Below, piece after piece: positions 11,761 through 20,075 of a stretch of DNA of 64,000 nucleotides (position 1 is the first letter of the stretch; every line of letters starts with the position of its first letter). Source of the stretch: Methylosinus sp. LW4. Its GTDB lineage: Bacteria; Pseudomonadota; Alphaproteobacteria; Rhizobiales; Beijerinckiaceae. Where the stretch lies: contig NZ_KB900626.1 of NCBI RefSeq assembly GCF_000379125.1, positions 2,676,667 to 2,740,666 of the forward strand, in the 5' to 3' direction. The notes under the pieces are model-generated. The model was not told the origin of the DNA. It worked only from the letters and a program-made list of their open reading frames with translations, and searched no databases. Position numbers and translations under genes: made by a program.

Positions 11761-11880
11761 TCACCAGTGGCGACGGCGATGCGCTTCATCGGTGCGGCGG
11801 ACCCGCACATAAGCGGCGGCGGCGACAGGAAGTCCGCCGAGGACGATACTGCACAATGTTGCGGCGATAAGCGCATTCAT
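11761..11880 (-). CDS. Small single-helix membrane protein (39 aa)
   Basis: A 39-codon frame starting at the ATG at 11880, preceded by a strong AAGGAGATGGTCAC ribosome site. The product has one hydrophobic helix (about residues 3-25) and a short Arg/His-rich tail (VRVRRTDEAHRRRHW). The helix and the ribosome site argue that it is real, but no family is recognised. A longer frame from 11964 adds residues that do not look coding. It lies between the FAD oxidase and a 240-bp gap. Confidence 0.5.
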   Translation of the reverse strand: MNALIAATLCSIVLGGLPVAAAAYVRVRRTDEAHRRRHW

Positions 11881-12120
11881 GTGACCATCTCCTTCCAGAT
11901 TCGAGCCTGGACCCTCGAGGAGCCGGCTCCCCACGCTGGACATGGACGCAAATCCTATGCCCAACTCGGCCGGGCTGGCAAGACAAATTCCCCGCCCAGC
12001 CCGAAAACGCTTTCTGAATACCGTCCATTGTCACATGAAATGCATCGCCGGAATGTAGGATTTGCGGGCCCTTCCGCCATCCGTAGACATACCTAGAAAT
12101 TATGCCGCGCCGGCGCGCGC

Positions 12121-13389
12121 TCAGCGCGACAGCAGGCGCCGGCGCGGCGCCGCCTCGGCCGCTCGCTCGAAGAGAGCGACCAGCTCGAGATGCGGCGAAT
12201 GCCGAAATTGGTCGATCGGCGTGATGAATTTTGCGGCATATCGGCCCTTGCTCAAGACAGCGGCGTCGCGCGCGAAGCTCTGCGGATCGCAGGAGACGGC
12301 GACGATGCGGCGCACGGCGGAGGCGGCCAGCGCCTCGGCCTGAGCCAGCGCGCCGGCGCGCGGCGGATCGAAGACGACCGCGTCGAAGCGACTCAGCTCC
12401 TGAGGGTCGAGCGGACGACGGAAGAGATCGCGCGCCTGGGCGATGATCGGCCGCAGCCCCCGCGCCGTGCGGGCGGCGCGGTCCAGCGCCTCCACCGCGG
12501 CCACATCCGAATCGATCGCCGTCACTTGCGCCTGCGCCGCGAGCCGCAGCGCGAAAGCGCCGACGCCGCAGAAGAGATCGGCCACGCGCTTGGCCTTCTC
12601 GCCGACGCCCTGCGCGACGAGGCGGGCGATGGCGGCCTCGCCCTCCGCCGTCGCCTGCAGAAAGGCGCCGGGCGGCGGGAGGACTTGCGTCTTGCCGATC
12701 ATCACGCCGGGCGGGAGGCGCAGCGTCACCAGCCGCCCGTGATTGGCGAGACGGGCGAGATCGAGCGTCTCGGCGAGCTCCAGCAGAACCAGAGTCTCGC
12801 GCTCCTCCAGCTCGCCGGCGCCGCGAATGTCGATATCGAGGCCGCCGGTCGCCGCGGTCACGGCGAGATCGAGCGGCTTGCCGCGCCCGGCGAGCGCCTG
12901 CGCCAGAGCGCGCGCCGCGGCTGGCGCGCCGGCGAGGCGCGGCTCGAGCAATGGGCAGGCGTCGATCTCGACGAGATCATGCGAGCGCGCGCGCATGAAG
13001 CCGACGCGCGCCACGCCCTTTTCGTAGCGGGCGTGAAAGGTCACGCGCCGGCGCCCGGCGCCATGGGCGTCGATCAGCGGCTCGACCGGCCAGTCGAGCC
13101 CGGCGTTGCGCAGCGCGGTCTCGGCGAGGCTGCGTTTCCATTGCGCATAGGCGGGCGCGGCCAAGGTCTGCACGGCGCAGCCGCCGCAAACGCCGTAATG
13201 CGGGCAGAAAGCCTCGATGCGATCCGGCGACGGCTCGAGAATATCCACGACGCGGGCGCGCTCGCCCTCCACCTCGGCGAGAACCGTCTCGCCCGGCAGA
13301 GCGAAAGCCGCGAAGACCAGCCCCTCCTCCGTGCGGGCGACGCCCTCGCCCTTATGGCCGAGACGTTCGATGACCAATCTTTGCAACAT
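12121..13389 (-). CDS. 23S rRNA/tRNA (uracil-5-)-methyltransferase, TrmA/RlmD family
   Basis: 422 aa. The N-terminal TRAM RNA-binding domain (about residues 1-58) is followed by a short Cys motif (FCPHYGVCGGCAVQTL) like the Fe-S site of RlmD, then a Rossmann SAM domain (VADLFCGVGAFALRLA; DPPRAGA). The catalytic cysteine is in VAVSCDPQSFARD. It methylates a uridine to m5U in structured RNA. The ATG at 13389 shares its A with the TlyA stop codon (TGATG), so the two RNA methylases are translationally coupled. Confidence 0.93.
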   Translation of the reverse strand: MLQRLVIERLGHKGEGVARTEEGLVFAAFALPGETVLAEVEGERARVVDILEPSPDRIEAFCPHYGVCGGCAVQTLAAPAYAQWKRSLAETALRNAGLDWPVEPLIDAHGAGRRRVTFHARYEKGVARVGFMRARSHDLVEIDACPLLEPRLAGAPAAARALAQALAGRGKPLDLAVTAATGGLDIDIRGAGELEERETLVLLELAETLDLARLANHGRLVTLRLPPGVMIGKTQVLPPPGAFLQATAEGEAAIARLVAQGVGEKAKRVADLFCGVGAFALRLAAQAQVTAIDSDVAAVEALDRAARTARGLRPIIAQARDLFRRPLDPQELSRFDAVVFDPPRAGALAQAEALAASAVRRIVAVSCDPQSFARDAAVLSKGRYAAKFITPIDQFRHSPHLELVALFERAAEAAPRRRLLSR

Positions 13390-14129
13390 CAAGCCCGCCG
13401 CGCATGGAGGAGAAATTCACGATTGCCGTCGCCGCCCTCGATCGGCGAGGCGATGACGCCGAGCACAGGCCAGGCCAAAGCCTCGACCTCCGTGGAAATG
13501 CGCGCGCAGACCTCGGCGTGGACGGCCTCGTCGCGCACGACGCCTTTCTTGCCGGCCTTGCGGCCGGCCTCGAATTGCGGCTTGACCAGAGCCAGCAGGC
13601 TCGCCCCCTCGGCAGCGAGCGGCAGCACCGGCGGCAGCACCATCGCCAGCGAGATGAAGCTGGCGTCGATCACGATCAGCGACGGCGCCTCGGCCAGATG
13701 CGCGCGCGTCAGGGCGCGCGCGTCCTGACCCTCCAGCGAGGTGACGCGCGCGTCACGCCGCAACCGCTCGTGCAATTGATCGTGGCCGACGTCTACCGCG
13801 ACGACATGCCGGGCGCCAGCGCGCAGCAGCGCGTCGGTGAAGCCGCCGGTCGAGGCGCCGACATCGAGGCAATAGCGATCGCGCGCATCGACGGCGAAAG
13901 CCTCCAGCGCATGGGCGAGCTTGACGCCGCCGCGCGAGACGTAAGGATGCGGCGCCCGGGCGACGATCTCCGCGCCGGGCGCGACGAGCTGCGAAGGCTT
14001 GGCGATCCTGCGGCCGTCCGCCTCGACGAGGCCGGCGAGAATCGCCTCGCGCGCCTTGGCGCGGCTCTCGAAAAAACCGCGCTCGCACAAAGCCACATCG
14101 GCGCGGAGCGGCCCCTGCGCGCTCACCAT
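13389..14129 (-). CDS. tlyA: TlyA-family rRNA 2'-O-methyltransferase
   Basis: 246 aa. The N-terminal S4 RNA-binding domain (LRADVALCERGFFESRAKAREAI, about residues 7-60) is followed by an FtsJ-like SAM domain beginning with YVSRGGVKLAHALEAF and YCLDVGASTGGFTDALL; the later LALVKPQFEAG holds the catalytic lysine region. Family members methylate 16S/23S rRNA ribose. The start MVSAQGPLRAD at 14129 was chosen over an upstream extension that has no domain similarity. In many alphaproteobacteria it follows dxs; here it follows nrsF, overlapping it by 7 bp. Confidence 0.93.
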   Translation of the reverse strand: MVSAQGPLRADVALCERGFFESRAKAREAILAGLVEADGRRIAKPSQLVAPGAEIVARAPHPYVSRGGVKLAHALEAFAVDARDRYCLDVGASTGGFTDALLRAGARHVVAVDVGHDQLHERLRRDARVTSLEGQDARALTRAHLAEAPSLIVIDASFISLAMVLPPVLPLAAEGASLLALVKPQFEAGRKAGKKGVVRDEAVHAEVCARISTEVEALAWPVLGVIASPIEGGDGNREFLLHARRA

Positions 14130-14761
14130 CTCAGTAGTCGCGCGCCGAGCGCCGCTCCGGCGAGAGTGACGACGCCGATGGCCAGCGAATACCAGACGGC
14201 GACGAAGAGCGGGCTGTCGTCGGTGCAATGCGTGGCGTAGAAGCTCGCCGCCAGCGCGCCGGCGACGAGGCCGGCGACCGCCCCGGCCAGCGTCGGCCGG
14301 CTGGGCGCGCCGCGCCGCAGCGCCAGAATGAGAATGACGAGCGGCCCCGTCGCGATCAACGGAATGAGCAGGACGCAGGCGCGCGCATTATGTCCGACGA
14401 GCCGCGCGCCCCAGCTCTCCGCCGGCGCGGCGACGAGCTCGAGGCCGACCGCGATGAGGAGCGCGAGCAGCGCCAGCAATGGCGCGAAACGCCAATAGCC
14501 GGGCTCTGCGCCCGGCGTGGCGAGCCGGCGCAGCAGGCCGACGCCGGCGGCGAGCAGGCAGAGCGTCACCGCGAATTTGGCGAGAAAGCGCAACGTGTGC
14601 ATGGCCACGCCGAGATCGGCCCGCACACCGATGAAGGCGAGGAGCGCGGCGCCGGCGACGATTGCGGCGGCGACGAGCGCGCCGGCGAAAATCTGCGCGA
14701 AGCGAAAGCGCGAGGGCGCATGGTCCGCGACGAGCGCGCCGATCAGCTCTTCCGTTCTCAT
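14123..14761 (-). CDS. nrsF: NrsF-type anti-sigma factor (DUF1109)
   Basis: 212 aa with six hydrophobic helices, the layout of DUF1109/NrsF proteins that hold SigF-type ECF sigma factors at the membrane. The start MRTEELIGALVADHAP overlaps the sigF stop by 4 bp (ATGA). A cysteine typical of the family lies in the periplasmic part (FYATHCTDDSPLF, near residue 180). In Caulobacter this partner responds to metal stress; the same role here is inference. Confidence 0.88.
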   Translation of the reverse strand: MRTEELIGALVADHAPSRFRFAQIFAGALVAAAIVAGAALLAFIGVRADLGVAMHTLRFLAKFAVTLCLLAAGVGLLRRLATPGAEPGYWRFAPLLALLALLIAVGLELVAAPAESWGARLVGHNARACVLLIPLIATGPLVILILALRRGAPSRPTLAGAVAGLVAGALAASFYATHCTDDSPLFVAVWYSLAIGVVTLAGAALGARLLRW

Positions 14762-15315
14762 TTCTCGCCCCTCCGATAGAGCGCCGCCAGAGCCTTGATC
14801 GCGCGATGCAGAGCGACGCGCACCGCGCCCTCGCTCATTCGATAGCGCTCGGCCGCCTCCTTCACCGAATGTCCGTCGATCGAGAGGTAGCGCACGAGAT
14901 CGCGCTGACGCTCGCCGAGCCCGCCGAGCAGACGATCGACATCCTGCCGGTCGACGCCCTCGTCCGCCGCCTCGGGCGCCGCGAGCTCGAAGGCGTCGTC
15001 GATCGGCAGCGGCGATTTCGCGCCGCGGCGACGACGCGCGTCGATCAGCTTGTTGCGCGCAATGGTCATGATCCATGGCCCGATCGGCCGGTCCATATCC
15101 CAAGTGTCGCGCTTCAGATGAATGGCGAGCAGCGTCTCCTGCACGATATCCTCGGCCTCTGCGACATCGAGGCCGAGCCGCGCGCAATCGCGCCGAGCGA
15201 CGCCGCGCAGCGTCGGCGTCAGCGACAGCAGCAGCCTCTTATAGGCGCCCGAATCGCCCGCTATGGCGGCGCGCATCAGCACGGCCCATTCCTCCTCGGC
15301 GTCTCGCGCTCCCAA
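14758..15315 (-). CDS. sigF: ECF RNA polymerase sigma factor, SigF type
   Basis: 185 aa from a TTG at 15315. Region 2 is seen in AEDIVQETLLAIHLKRDTWD with the -10 recognition segment PIGPWIMTIARNKLIDARRR, and region 4 in LSIDGHSVKEAAERYRMSEG. A GTG at 15282 or ATG at 15276 sits behind a strong GAGGAGG and may be the true start. Overlap with nrsF and a GTAACG-N16-CGAA element immediately upstream support a SigF/NrsF autoregulated pair. Confidence 0.9.
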   Translation of the reverse strand: MGARDAEEEWAVLMRAAIAGDSGAYKRLLLSLTPTLRGVARRDCARLGLDVAEAEDIVQETLLAIHLKRDTWDMDRPIGPWIMTIARNKLIDARRRRGAKSPLPIDDAFELAAPEAADEGVDRQDVDRLLGGLGERQRDLVRYLSIDGHSVKEAAERYRMSEGAVRVALHRAIKALAALYRRGEK

Positions 15316-15330
15316 ATGCCCACCTTGCCA

Positions 15331-15356
15331 TTCGTGAAAAAGCGCTCTCTCGTTAC
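15331..15356 (-). promoter_or_regulatory. Candidate SigF-dependent autoregulatory promoter
   Basis: On the minus strand, GTAACG (15356-15351) is separated by exactly 16 nt from CGAA (15334-15331), just ahead of sigF. The SigF motif described in Caulobacter, as I recall it, is GTAACC-N16-CGAA, so only one base differs. With the TTG start, the leader would be very short (about 10 nt); with the downstream GTG/ATG it would be about 45 nt. Confidence 0.55.
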
Positions 15357-15391
15357 GTCATGCGCGGGGGATGCGTCGAGAGGCGCGTTTT

Positions 15392-15452
15392 CGGTTCTCG
15401 GATTTTCGTTTTTCGGTTCTCGGATTTTCGTTTTTCGGTTCTCGGATTTTCA
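15392..15452. repeat. 22-bp tandem repeat, about 2.8 copies
   Basis: The unit cggttctcggattttcg plus five T's begins at 15392, 15414 and 15436, the last copy being cut short by about five bases. The period of 22 bp is close to two helical turns, so the copies face the same side of the DNA. It lies in the sigF to L,D-transpeptidase divergent region. Confidence 0.8.
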
Positions 15453-15573
15453 TGGCGCGTCACAAAAACGCCGGACTATTCGCGCCTTCTTAACGAAAGA
15501 ATCGCAAATCTATCGACGCGCCGCGCGACAGCGGCCTCGCCCGCTGCGGGCGCAGTCGGATTGGAGCTCCCCC

Positions 15574-16896
15574 TTGCGTAGGTTTTCGAAGTCCGTCTTT
15601 TCGTTGAGCGTTCTCGCTCTCGCCGGCGCCGGGACGACTGCGGCGATCGCCGCGGGCGACGCCTATGACGGCCAGGCCGAATGGGCGCAGCGCTATGACG
15701 CCGACCCGAGACTGACCGTCTCGCGCTCGACCACCCCCATCCTCTCTGCGCAGACCGTCGCCGCGACCGAGGCCGCCATCACGCAGCTGCAGGAGATCGT
15801 CGCGCGCGGCGGCTGGCCCATGGTGCCGGCCGGCCAGCAGCTGCGGCTCGGCTCCAACGGCCCGGCCGTCTCGGCGCTGCGCCGCCGGCTCATCGTCTCC
15901 GGCGACATCGGCGCCGAGGCCGGCGTGAGCCCCGTCTTCGATTCTTTCGTGGAAGCCGCGGTGCGGCGCTTCCAGGCGCGCCACGGCGTCAACGCCACGG
16001 GCGTCGTCTCGACGCAGACCTTCGCCGCGCTCAATGTCTCCGCCGAGCTGCGCCTGCGCCAGCTCGAGACCAATCTCGTGCGCCTGCGCAGCTTCTCGCG
16101 CGATCTCGGCAATCGCTATGTGACCGCCAATATCCCCGCCGCCACTGTGGAGACGGTGGAGAACGGCGCCGTCGTCACCCATCACACGGCCGGCGTCGGC
16201 AAGATCGACCGCCAGTCGCCGGTGATGCAGACCAAGGCGATCCAGGTCAATTTCAACCCGTTCTGGACCGTGCCGGCCTCCGTGATCCGCAAGGATCTGA
16301 TCCCCAAGATGCAGGCGGACCCCAATTATCTCTCCGACAATCACATCCGCGTCTACAATAAGGAGGGCGTCGAGCTCTCCCCGCAGCAGATCAACTGGAA
16401 CTCGCTCGAGGCGCTGAACTACAAGTTCCGCCAGGACACGGGCGGCGATTTCAACTCGCTCGGCGTGGTGCGCATCGACATCGCCAATCCTTACGGCGTC
16501 TATATGCACGACACGCCGGCCAAGGGCATTTTCGGCGACGATTTCCGCTTCGTCTCCTCCGGCTGCATCCGCCTGCAGAATGTGCGCGACTATGTCGCCT
16601 GGCTGCTGAAGGAGACGCCCGGCTGGGACCGCGACCATATCGACGAGGCGATCCGCTCCGGCGAGCGCATCGATGTGAAGATCTCTCCCGCCGTGCCGGT
16701 CTATTGGGTCTATGTCACCGCCTGGGCGACGCCCGACGGGGTGATGCAGTTCCGCGAGGATATTTATCAGCGCGACGGCCTCGGCCTCGCCGCCTCCATC
16801 CCGCAGCAATCGGGTCCGGCGCCGACGCCCGCTCCCTCGCGCCAGGCCTCCCGCTCGCCGCAGCTGCTGCCGGTGTTCGGCGAGGAGGAGAACTGA
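15574..16896 (+). CDS. L,D-transpeptidase (YkuD) with peptidoglycan-binding domain
   Basis: 440 aa from a TTG at 15574, chosen because GGAG lies 6-7 nt upstream and the product then starts with a signal peptide (cleaved near AAIAAGDAYDG). Order of domains: a PG_binding_1 repeat (LGSNGPAVSALRRRL to STQTFAALNV, about residues 90-155), then a YkuD domain with HDTPAKGIFG and the catalytic SSGCIRLQN near residue 330. Such enzymes form 3-3 peptidoglycan cross-links or attach proteins to the wall. The C-terminus is a Pro/Ser-rich tail. Only 4 bp separate it from the following small membrane protein gene. Confidence 0.93.
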   Translation: MRRFSKSVFSLSVLALAGAGTTAAIAAGDAYDGQAEWAQRYDADPRLTVSRSTTPILSAQTVAATEAAITQLQEIVARGGWPMVPAGQQLRLGSNGPAVSALRRRLIVSGDIGAEAGVSPVFDSFVEAAVRRFQARHGVNATGVVSTQTFAALNVSAELRLRQLETNLVRLRSFSRDLGNRYVTANIPAATVETVENGAVVTHHTAGVGKIDRQSPVMQTKAIQVNFNPFWTVPASVIRKDLIPKMQADPNYLSDNHIRVYNKEGVELSPQQINWNSLEALNYKFRQDTGGDFNSLGVVRIDIANPYGVYMHDTPAKGIFGDDFRFVSSGCIRLQNVRDYVAWLLKETPGWDRDHIDEAIRSGERIDVKISPAVPVYWVYVTAWATPDGVMQFREDIYQRDGLGLAASIPQQSGPAPTPAPSRQASRSPQLLPVFGEEEN

Positions 16897-16900
16897 GCGC

Positions 16901-17269
16901 ATGCGTTGGGAGCAGGCGCTCACGATCCTGCTCCTGCTCGCATGCTATCTCATTCCTTTCGCCTCGACGCTCGCGATGCGCGGGCGGCGGCGGCTCGCCG
17001 CCGTATCGATCTTCTGGCTCGCGATCATCGCATTTTTGGCGCAGCCCCTCCTCGACCGCCCGTCCGAACCGAGCTGCGGGCTGGGCGCGATGATCTCATT
17101 GATCGTTGCGGCGGTGGTCGCCGCAGCCTTCGCCACGGGCTTCATCGGACGCGTCCTGCTGTCGCGTGATCCGGCCATGACACGCACGCGCGCGGCGACA
17201 ATCACCGTCACGCTGGGTCTCACAGGCGTCGCCGGCGTCGCTCGACTGTTTCAAGGCCTGTTCAGCTGA
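16901..17269 (+). CDS. Hypothetical small membrane protein
   Basis: 122 aa with about four hydrophobic helices (residues 5-25, 33-50, 62-85 and 98-115 approximately). No known family recognised. It starts 4 bp after the L,D-transpeptidase stop and is probably co-expressed with it. The translation shows a plausible membrane topology with basic loops (MRGRRRLAA and RDPAMTRTRAA), which supports coding. Confidence 0.65.
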   Translation: MRWEQALTILLLLACYLIPFASTLAMRGRRRLAAVSIFWLAIIAFLAQPLLDRPSEPSCGLGAMISLIVAAVVAAAFATGFIGRVLLSRDPAMTRTRAATITVTLGLTGVAGVARLFQGLFS

Positions 17270-17312
17270 ACGCTCGCAAGGCTCCGAGGCGGCGGCGCTG
17301 GCGCCGCTCCTC

Positions 17313-18686
17313 TTACAGCAGGCAATCCGTGAAGGCCGGATCGACCGAGCGGCCCCAGCTTCCGTGATAGGCCTCGAGCCGCCGTTCTGCGAGCGTGCGG
17401 CCCGTCTCGGCGATCTCCTCCAGCGGCGCGAGATAGATGGTCTCGTCGCGGCCTTGCGCGTCCAGCCTCGCCCGACGGGCGAGGCCGCCGCGCGCCAGAG
17501 CCAGCATATCGCGCGCAATGTCGAGCGCCCGCCGTCCGCCGATACGCGCCTCCAAGGCGAGGCGCGGAACATCGGCGCGCAGCGCCTCGCGCTCCTCGGC
17601 GCTCCAGCCCTCGATCAGCGCCAGCGCGCCGTCCAGCGCCGCGCGATCGTAGAAGAGGCCGACGAAGAGCGCCGGCAGAGCGGTCATATGGGAGCGCGGC
17701 CCGCCATCGGCGCCGCGCATCTCGAGATAGCGCTTCAGCCGCGCCTCCGGGAAAATCGCGCCGAGATGATTGGCCCAGTCGGACATTGTCGCGCGCTCGC
17801 CGGGCAGAGCCGCGAGCTTGCCGTCCAGCAGGTCGCGGAAGCTCGCGCCGGCGACATCGTGATAGACCTCGCCGCGCTTCACGAAATAGAGCGGCACGTC
17901 CAGCGCGTAATCCACATAGCGCTCGAAGCCCATGCCGGGCTCGAAGGCGAAGGGCAGCATTCCGGTGCGGTCGCCGTCGGTGTCGCGCCAGATTTGCGAG
18001 CGCTGCGACAGGAAGCCGCTCGGCTCGCCGTCGATGAAGGGCGAATTGGCGAAGAGCGCCGTGACCATCGGCTGCAGCGCCAGGCCGACGCGCAGCTTGT
18101 CCACCATGTCCTTCTCGGATGTGTAGTCGAGATTGACCTGAATGGTCGCGGTGCGGAACATCATGTCGAGGCCGAGCGAGCCGACCTTCGGCATATAGCC
18201 GGCCATGATCCCATAGCGCTGCTTGGGCATGGCCGGCGTCTCGCTGCGCCGCCATTTGGGGCTCGCACCGAGATCGAGGAAGGAGACGCCGAAACGGCGC
18301 GCCACCGGCTCCAGCGCCGCGAAATGGGCGTCGAGCTCGGCCTTCGTGCCATGGACGGTGGCCAGCGGCGCGCCGGAGAGCTCGAACTGTCCGCCCGGCT
18401 CCAGCGACACGGCGCCCATGCCATGCGGATCATAGAGGCCGATGATCGCCTCACGGTCGGTGATCGGCTCCCAGCCGAGCGCGGCGCCCAGACCTTCCAG
18501 CAGATCCTTTATGCCGCCGGCCGGCGACGTATAGGGAACCGGCGCGCGGCTTTTGTCGAAAAACGCGATTTTCTCGTGTTCCGTCCCGACATTGAGATCG
18601 TCGGGCGTCTTAACGCCGGCCTCGAACCACTCCACGAGCGCATTGCGCGACGTGATCGGCGTCGTATCGTTTACGTCGCGAGCCAT
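17313..18686 (-). CDS. gshA: Glutamate-cysteine ligase, plant/alphaproteobacterial type
   Basis: 457 aa from the ATG at 18686; a TTG at 18692 would add only two residues. It joins glutamate and cysteine, the first step of glutathione synthesis. The sequence has the GCS2-type pattern of plants and alphaproteobacteria: GTEHEKIAFF, YDPHGMGAVSLEPGGQFELSG, FLDLGASPKW and MFRTATIQVNLDY. The end SFTDCLL-like AFTDCLL is also a family mark. Cytosolic. It is convergent with the small membrane gene upstream of it on the map. Confidence 0.96.
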   Translation of the reverse strand: MARDVNDTTPITSRNALVEWFEAGVKTPDDLNVGTEHEKIAFFDKSRAPVPYTSPAGGIKDLLEGLGAALGWEPITDREAIIGLYDPHGMGAVSLEPGGQFELSGAPLATVHGTKAELDAHFAALEPVARRFGVSFLDLGASPKWRRSETPAMPKQRYGIMAGYMPKVGSLGLDMMFRTATIQVNLDYTSEKDMVDKLRVGLALQPMVTALFANSPFIDGEPSGFLSQRSQIWRDTDGDRTGMLPFAFEPGMGFERYVDYALDVPLYFVKRGEVYHDVAGASFRDLLDGKLAALPGERATMSDWANHLGAIFPEARLKRYLEMRGADGGPRSHMTALPALFVGLFYDRAALDGALALIEGWSAEEREALRADVPRLALEARIGGRRALDIARDMLALARGGLARRARLDAQGRDETIYLAPLEEIAETGRTLAERRLEAYHGSWGRSVDPAFTDCLL

Positions 18687-18997
18687 CAGCAACTTTCAGT
18701 GAGGACCGGCGCAGCGGTCCATATAGGTCGACTTCCCTTTCGGCGGGCGCGAAAGGGCGGGCGCGAACCACAGCGCTTCCGGCGTGGGCGCCGAAGCAAT
18801 ATGCGTTCCGGCTGCTGAATTGGCGGAAAAGCCGCCCGCGCGCAAGACCGCCCCGCCGCGCCGGGCGCCCGGGCGGCGCATGGCTTAACGCTTTCGAGAC
18901 GAATTAAGCTTATGTTTCTGTTACCGAGACGGCCGTGTTTTCGTCAAATGAAATGCGACGCCCGCTCCCCGGCCGGCCCGCCCGAGGAATTTGATCC
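18687..18997. other. Intergenic region between gshA and flp pilin gene
   Basis: 311 bp without a credible coding frame. GC-rich in the first two thirds, then an AT-richer stretch near 18886-18950 likely to hold the pilin promoter. No repeat or RNA structure stands out. Confidence 0.4.
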
Positions 18998-19165
18998 ATG
19001 CCGAATTGCCTGCGCCGATTTCTGGCCGACGAGAGCGGAGCGACCACCCTCGAATATGCGATGATCGGCTTTTTTCTCTCGATCGTGATCCTGGCGGCGA
19101 CGCGCATCATCGGCACAAAGCTCTCGGCGGCCTATTATCTGCCCGTCGCCAATAATCTGACCTGA
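18998..19165 (+). CDS. Flp/Fap-type pilin
   Basis: 55 aa, start ATG at 18998 with GAGG 11 nt upstream. The N-terminus MPNCLRRFLADESG is followed by ATTLEYAMIGFFLSI, i.e. the prepilin-peptidase site (cleavage after Gly, Glu at +5, Tyr at +6) and a hydrophobic assembly helix. This is the Flp family of type IVb pilins, assembled by a Tad system. No tad/cpa genes are nearby, so this is an isolated copy. Too short to be found by ordinary ORF cut-offs. Confidence 0.88.
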   Translation: MPNCLRRFLADESGATTLEYAMIGFFLSIVILAATRIIGTKLSAAYYLPVANNLT

Positions 19166-19169
19166 GCTC

Positions 19170-19847
19170 TCAGACCTTCGCCGAGGCGAAGATCCGTCCC
19201 AGCAATTCGTCGAGATCGGCCTGCCGCTCGGCCGCGGGCGCGAGCGTCTCGCGAATTTTTGTTCGAGCGGCTTCCAGCGCGTCCACGGGCTCGGCGGCGG
19301 GGACGGCCTGCGGCGGCGGGGCCGCCGGCTTCGTCCCGAACAAAGTTCCAAAAAGCGCGCTCAGCCAGCCGCCCGAGGGCGCGAGCGCCGGGGCCGGCGC
19401 GGGAGCCGGAGGCTCGGCGGCGCTCTGACGCTCCAGCGTCGAGCCGAGGCCGCCGGCGGCGACGGAGACGAGAATCGGCAGCAGGCGCTGCAGCACATCG
19501 GCGCGCAGGCCGCTGTCGCGCGCGACGAATTGCGAGACCTCGCCGGCGGCCGAGGCGGAGCCGAAGAGATGCGCGACAATGGCGTCGCCGCCCTCGACGC
19601 TGGCCTGCGAATGGGCCTCCTCGGCGCTCTCGAAAGCGGCGCGATGAGTGGAATCATTGGCGGCGTCGATGACGGGGCGCAGCGAATCGGGCTCTTCGGC
19701 CGCCTTGCTCAGCGCCGCGACCAGCGCCGGCAGCAGCGATTCGACCGCCGATCGCGTCTGCCAGGACGCGAGGCCGAAGCGCTCGGAGAGATTTTCGATG
19801 ATCTGGCCGCCCTGGGCGGACTGTATTATATCGACGATATTCGACAT
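19170..19847 (-). CDS. DUF937 family protein (YidB-like)
   Basis: 225 aa. The N-terminal half begins MSNIVDIIQSAQGGQIIENL and continues with SAVESLLPALVAALSK, the DUF937 pattern of short helical repeats. The middle is a Pro/Ala-rich linker (AEPPAPAPAPALAPSG), and the end is a charged helix. Cytosolic, function unknown. It is convergent with the flp gene with only 4 bp between stops. Confidence 0.8.
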   Translation of the reverse strand: MSNIVDIIQSAQGGQIIENLSERFGLASWQTRSAVESLLPALVAALSKAAEEPDSLRPVIDAANDSTHRAAFESAEEAHSQASVEGGDAIVAHLFGSASAAGEVSQFVARDSGLRADVLQRLLPILVSVAAGGLGSTLERQSAAEPPAPAPAPALAPSGGWLSALFGTLFGTKPAAPPPQAVPAAEPVDALEAARTKIRETLAPAAERQADLDELLGRIFASAKV

Positions 19848-20075
19848 ATTCGCCCCCGTCCCCTCAATGGGCCGCGAGACACTCCGGCATTGGCGCGGCC
19901 AGTCTTCGTCGATCGCCTGTGTAGCAGATTTTTCGGCAGGCCGCGAGGGATCGGCTCAGAGCGTCGGGCGATCGTCCCCAATGGCGCGGACCCTCGGCTT
20001 GACACCTTTCCCTATGCGGGACACACAAAGCGGCGCGCTTCGGCCGCCCCCTTTTCGATCGAGAGGCGCTAGAGG

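Noticed and set aside
17286..17312. Hairpin between the convergent small membrane gene and gshA as a terminator
   Set aside because: The stem is imperfect and has no U-tract on either side.
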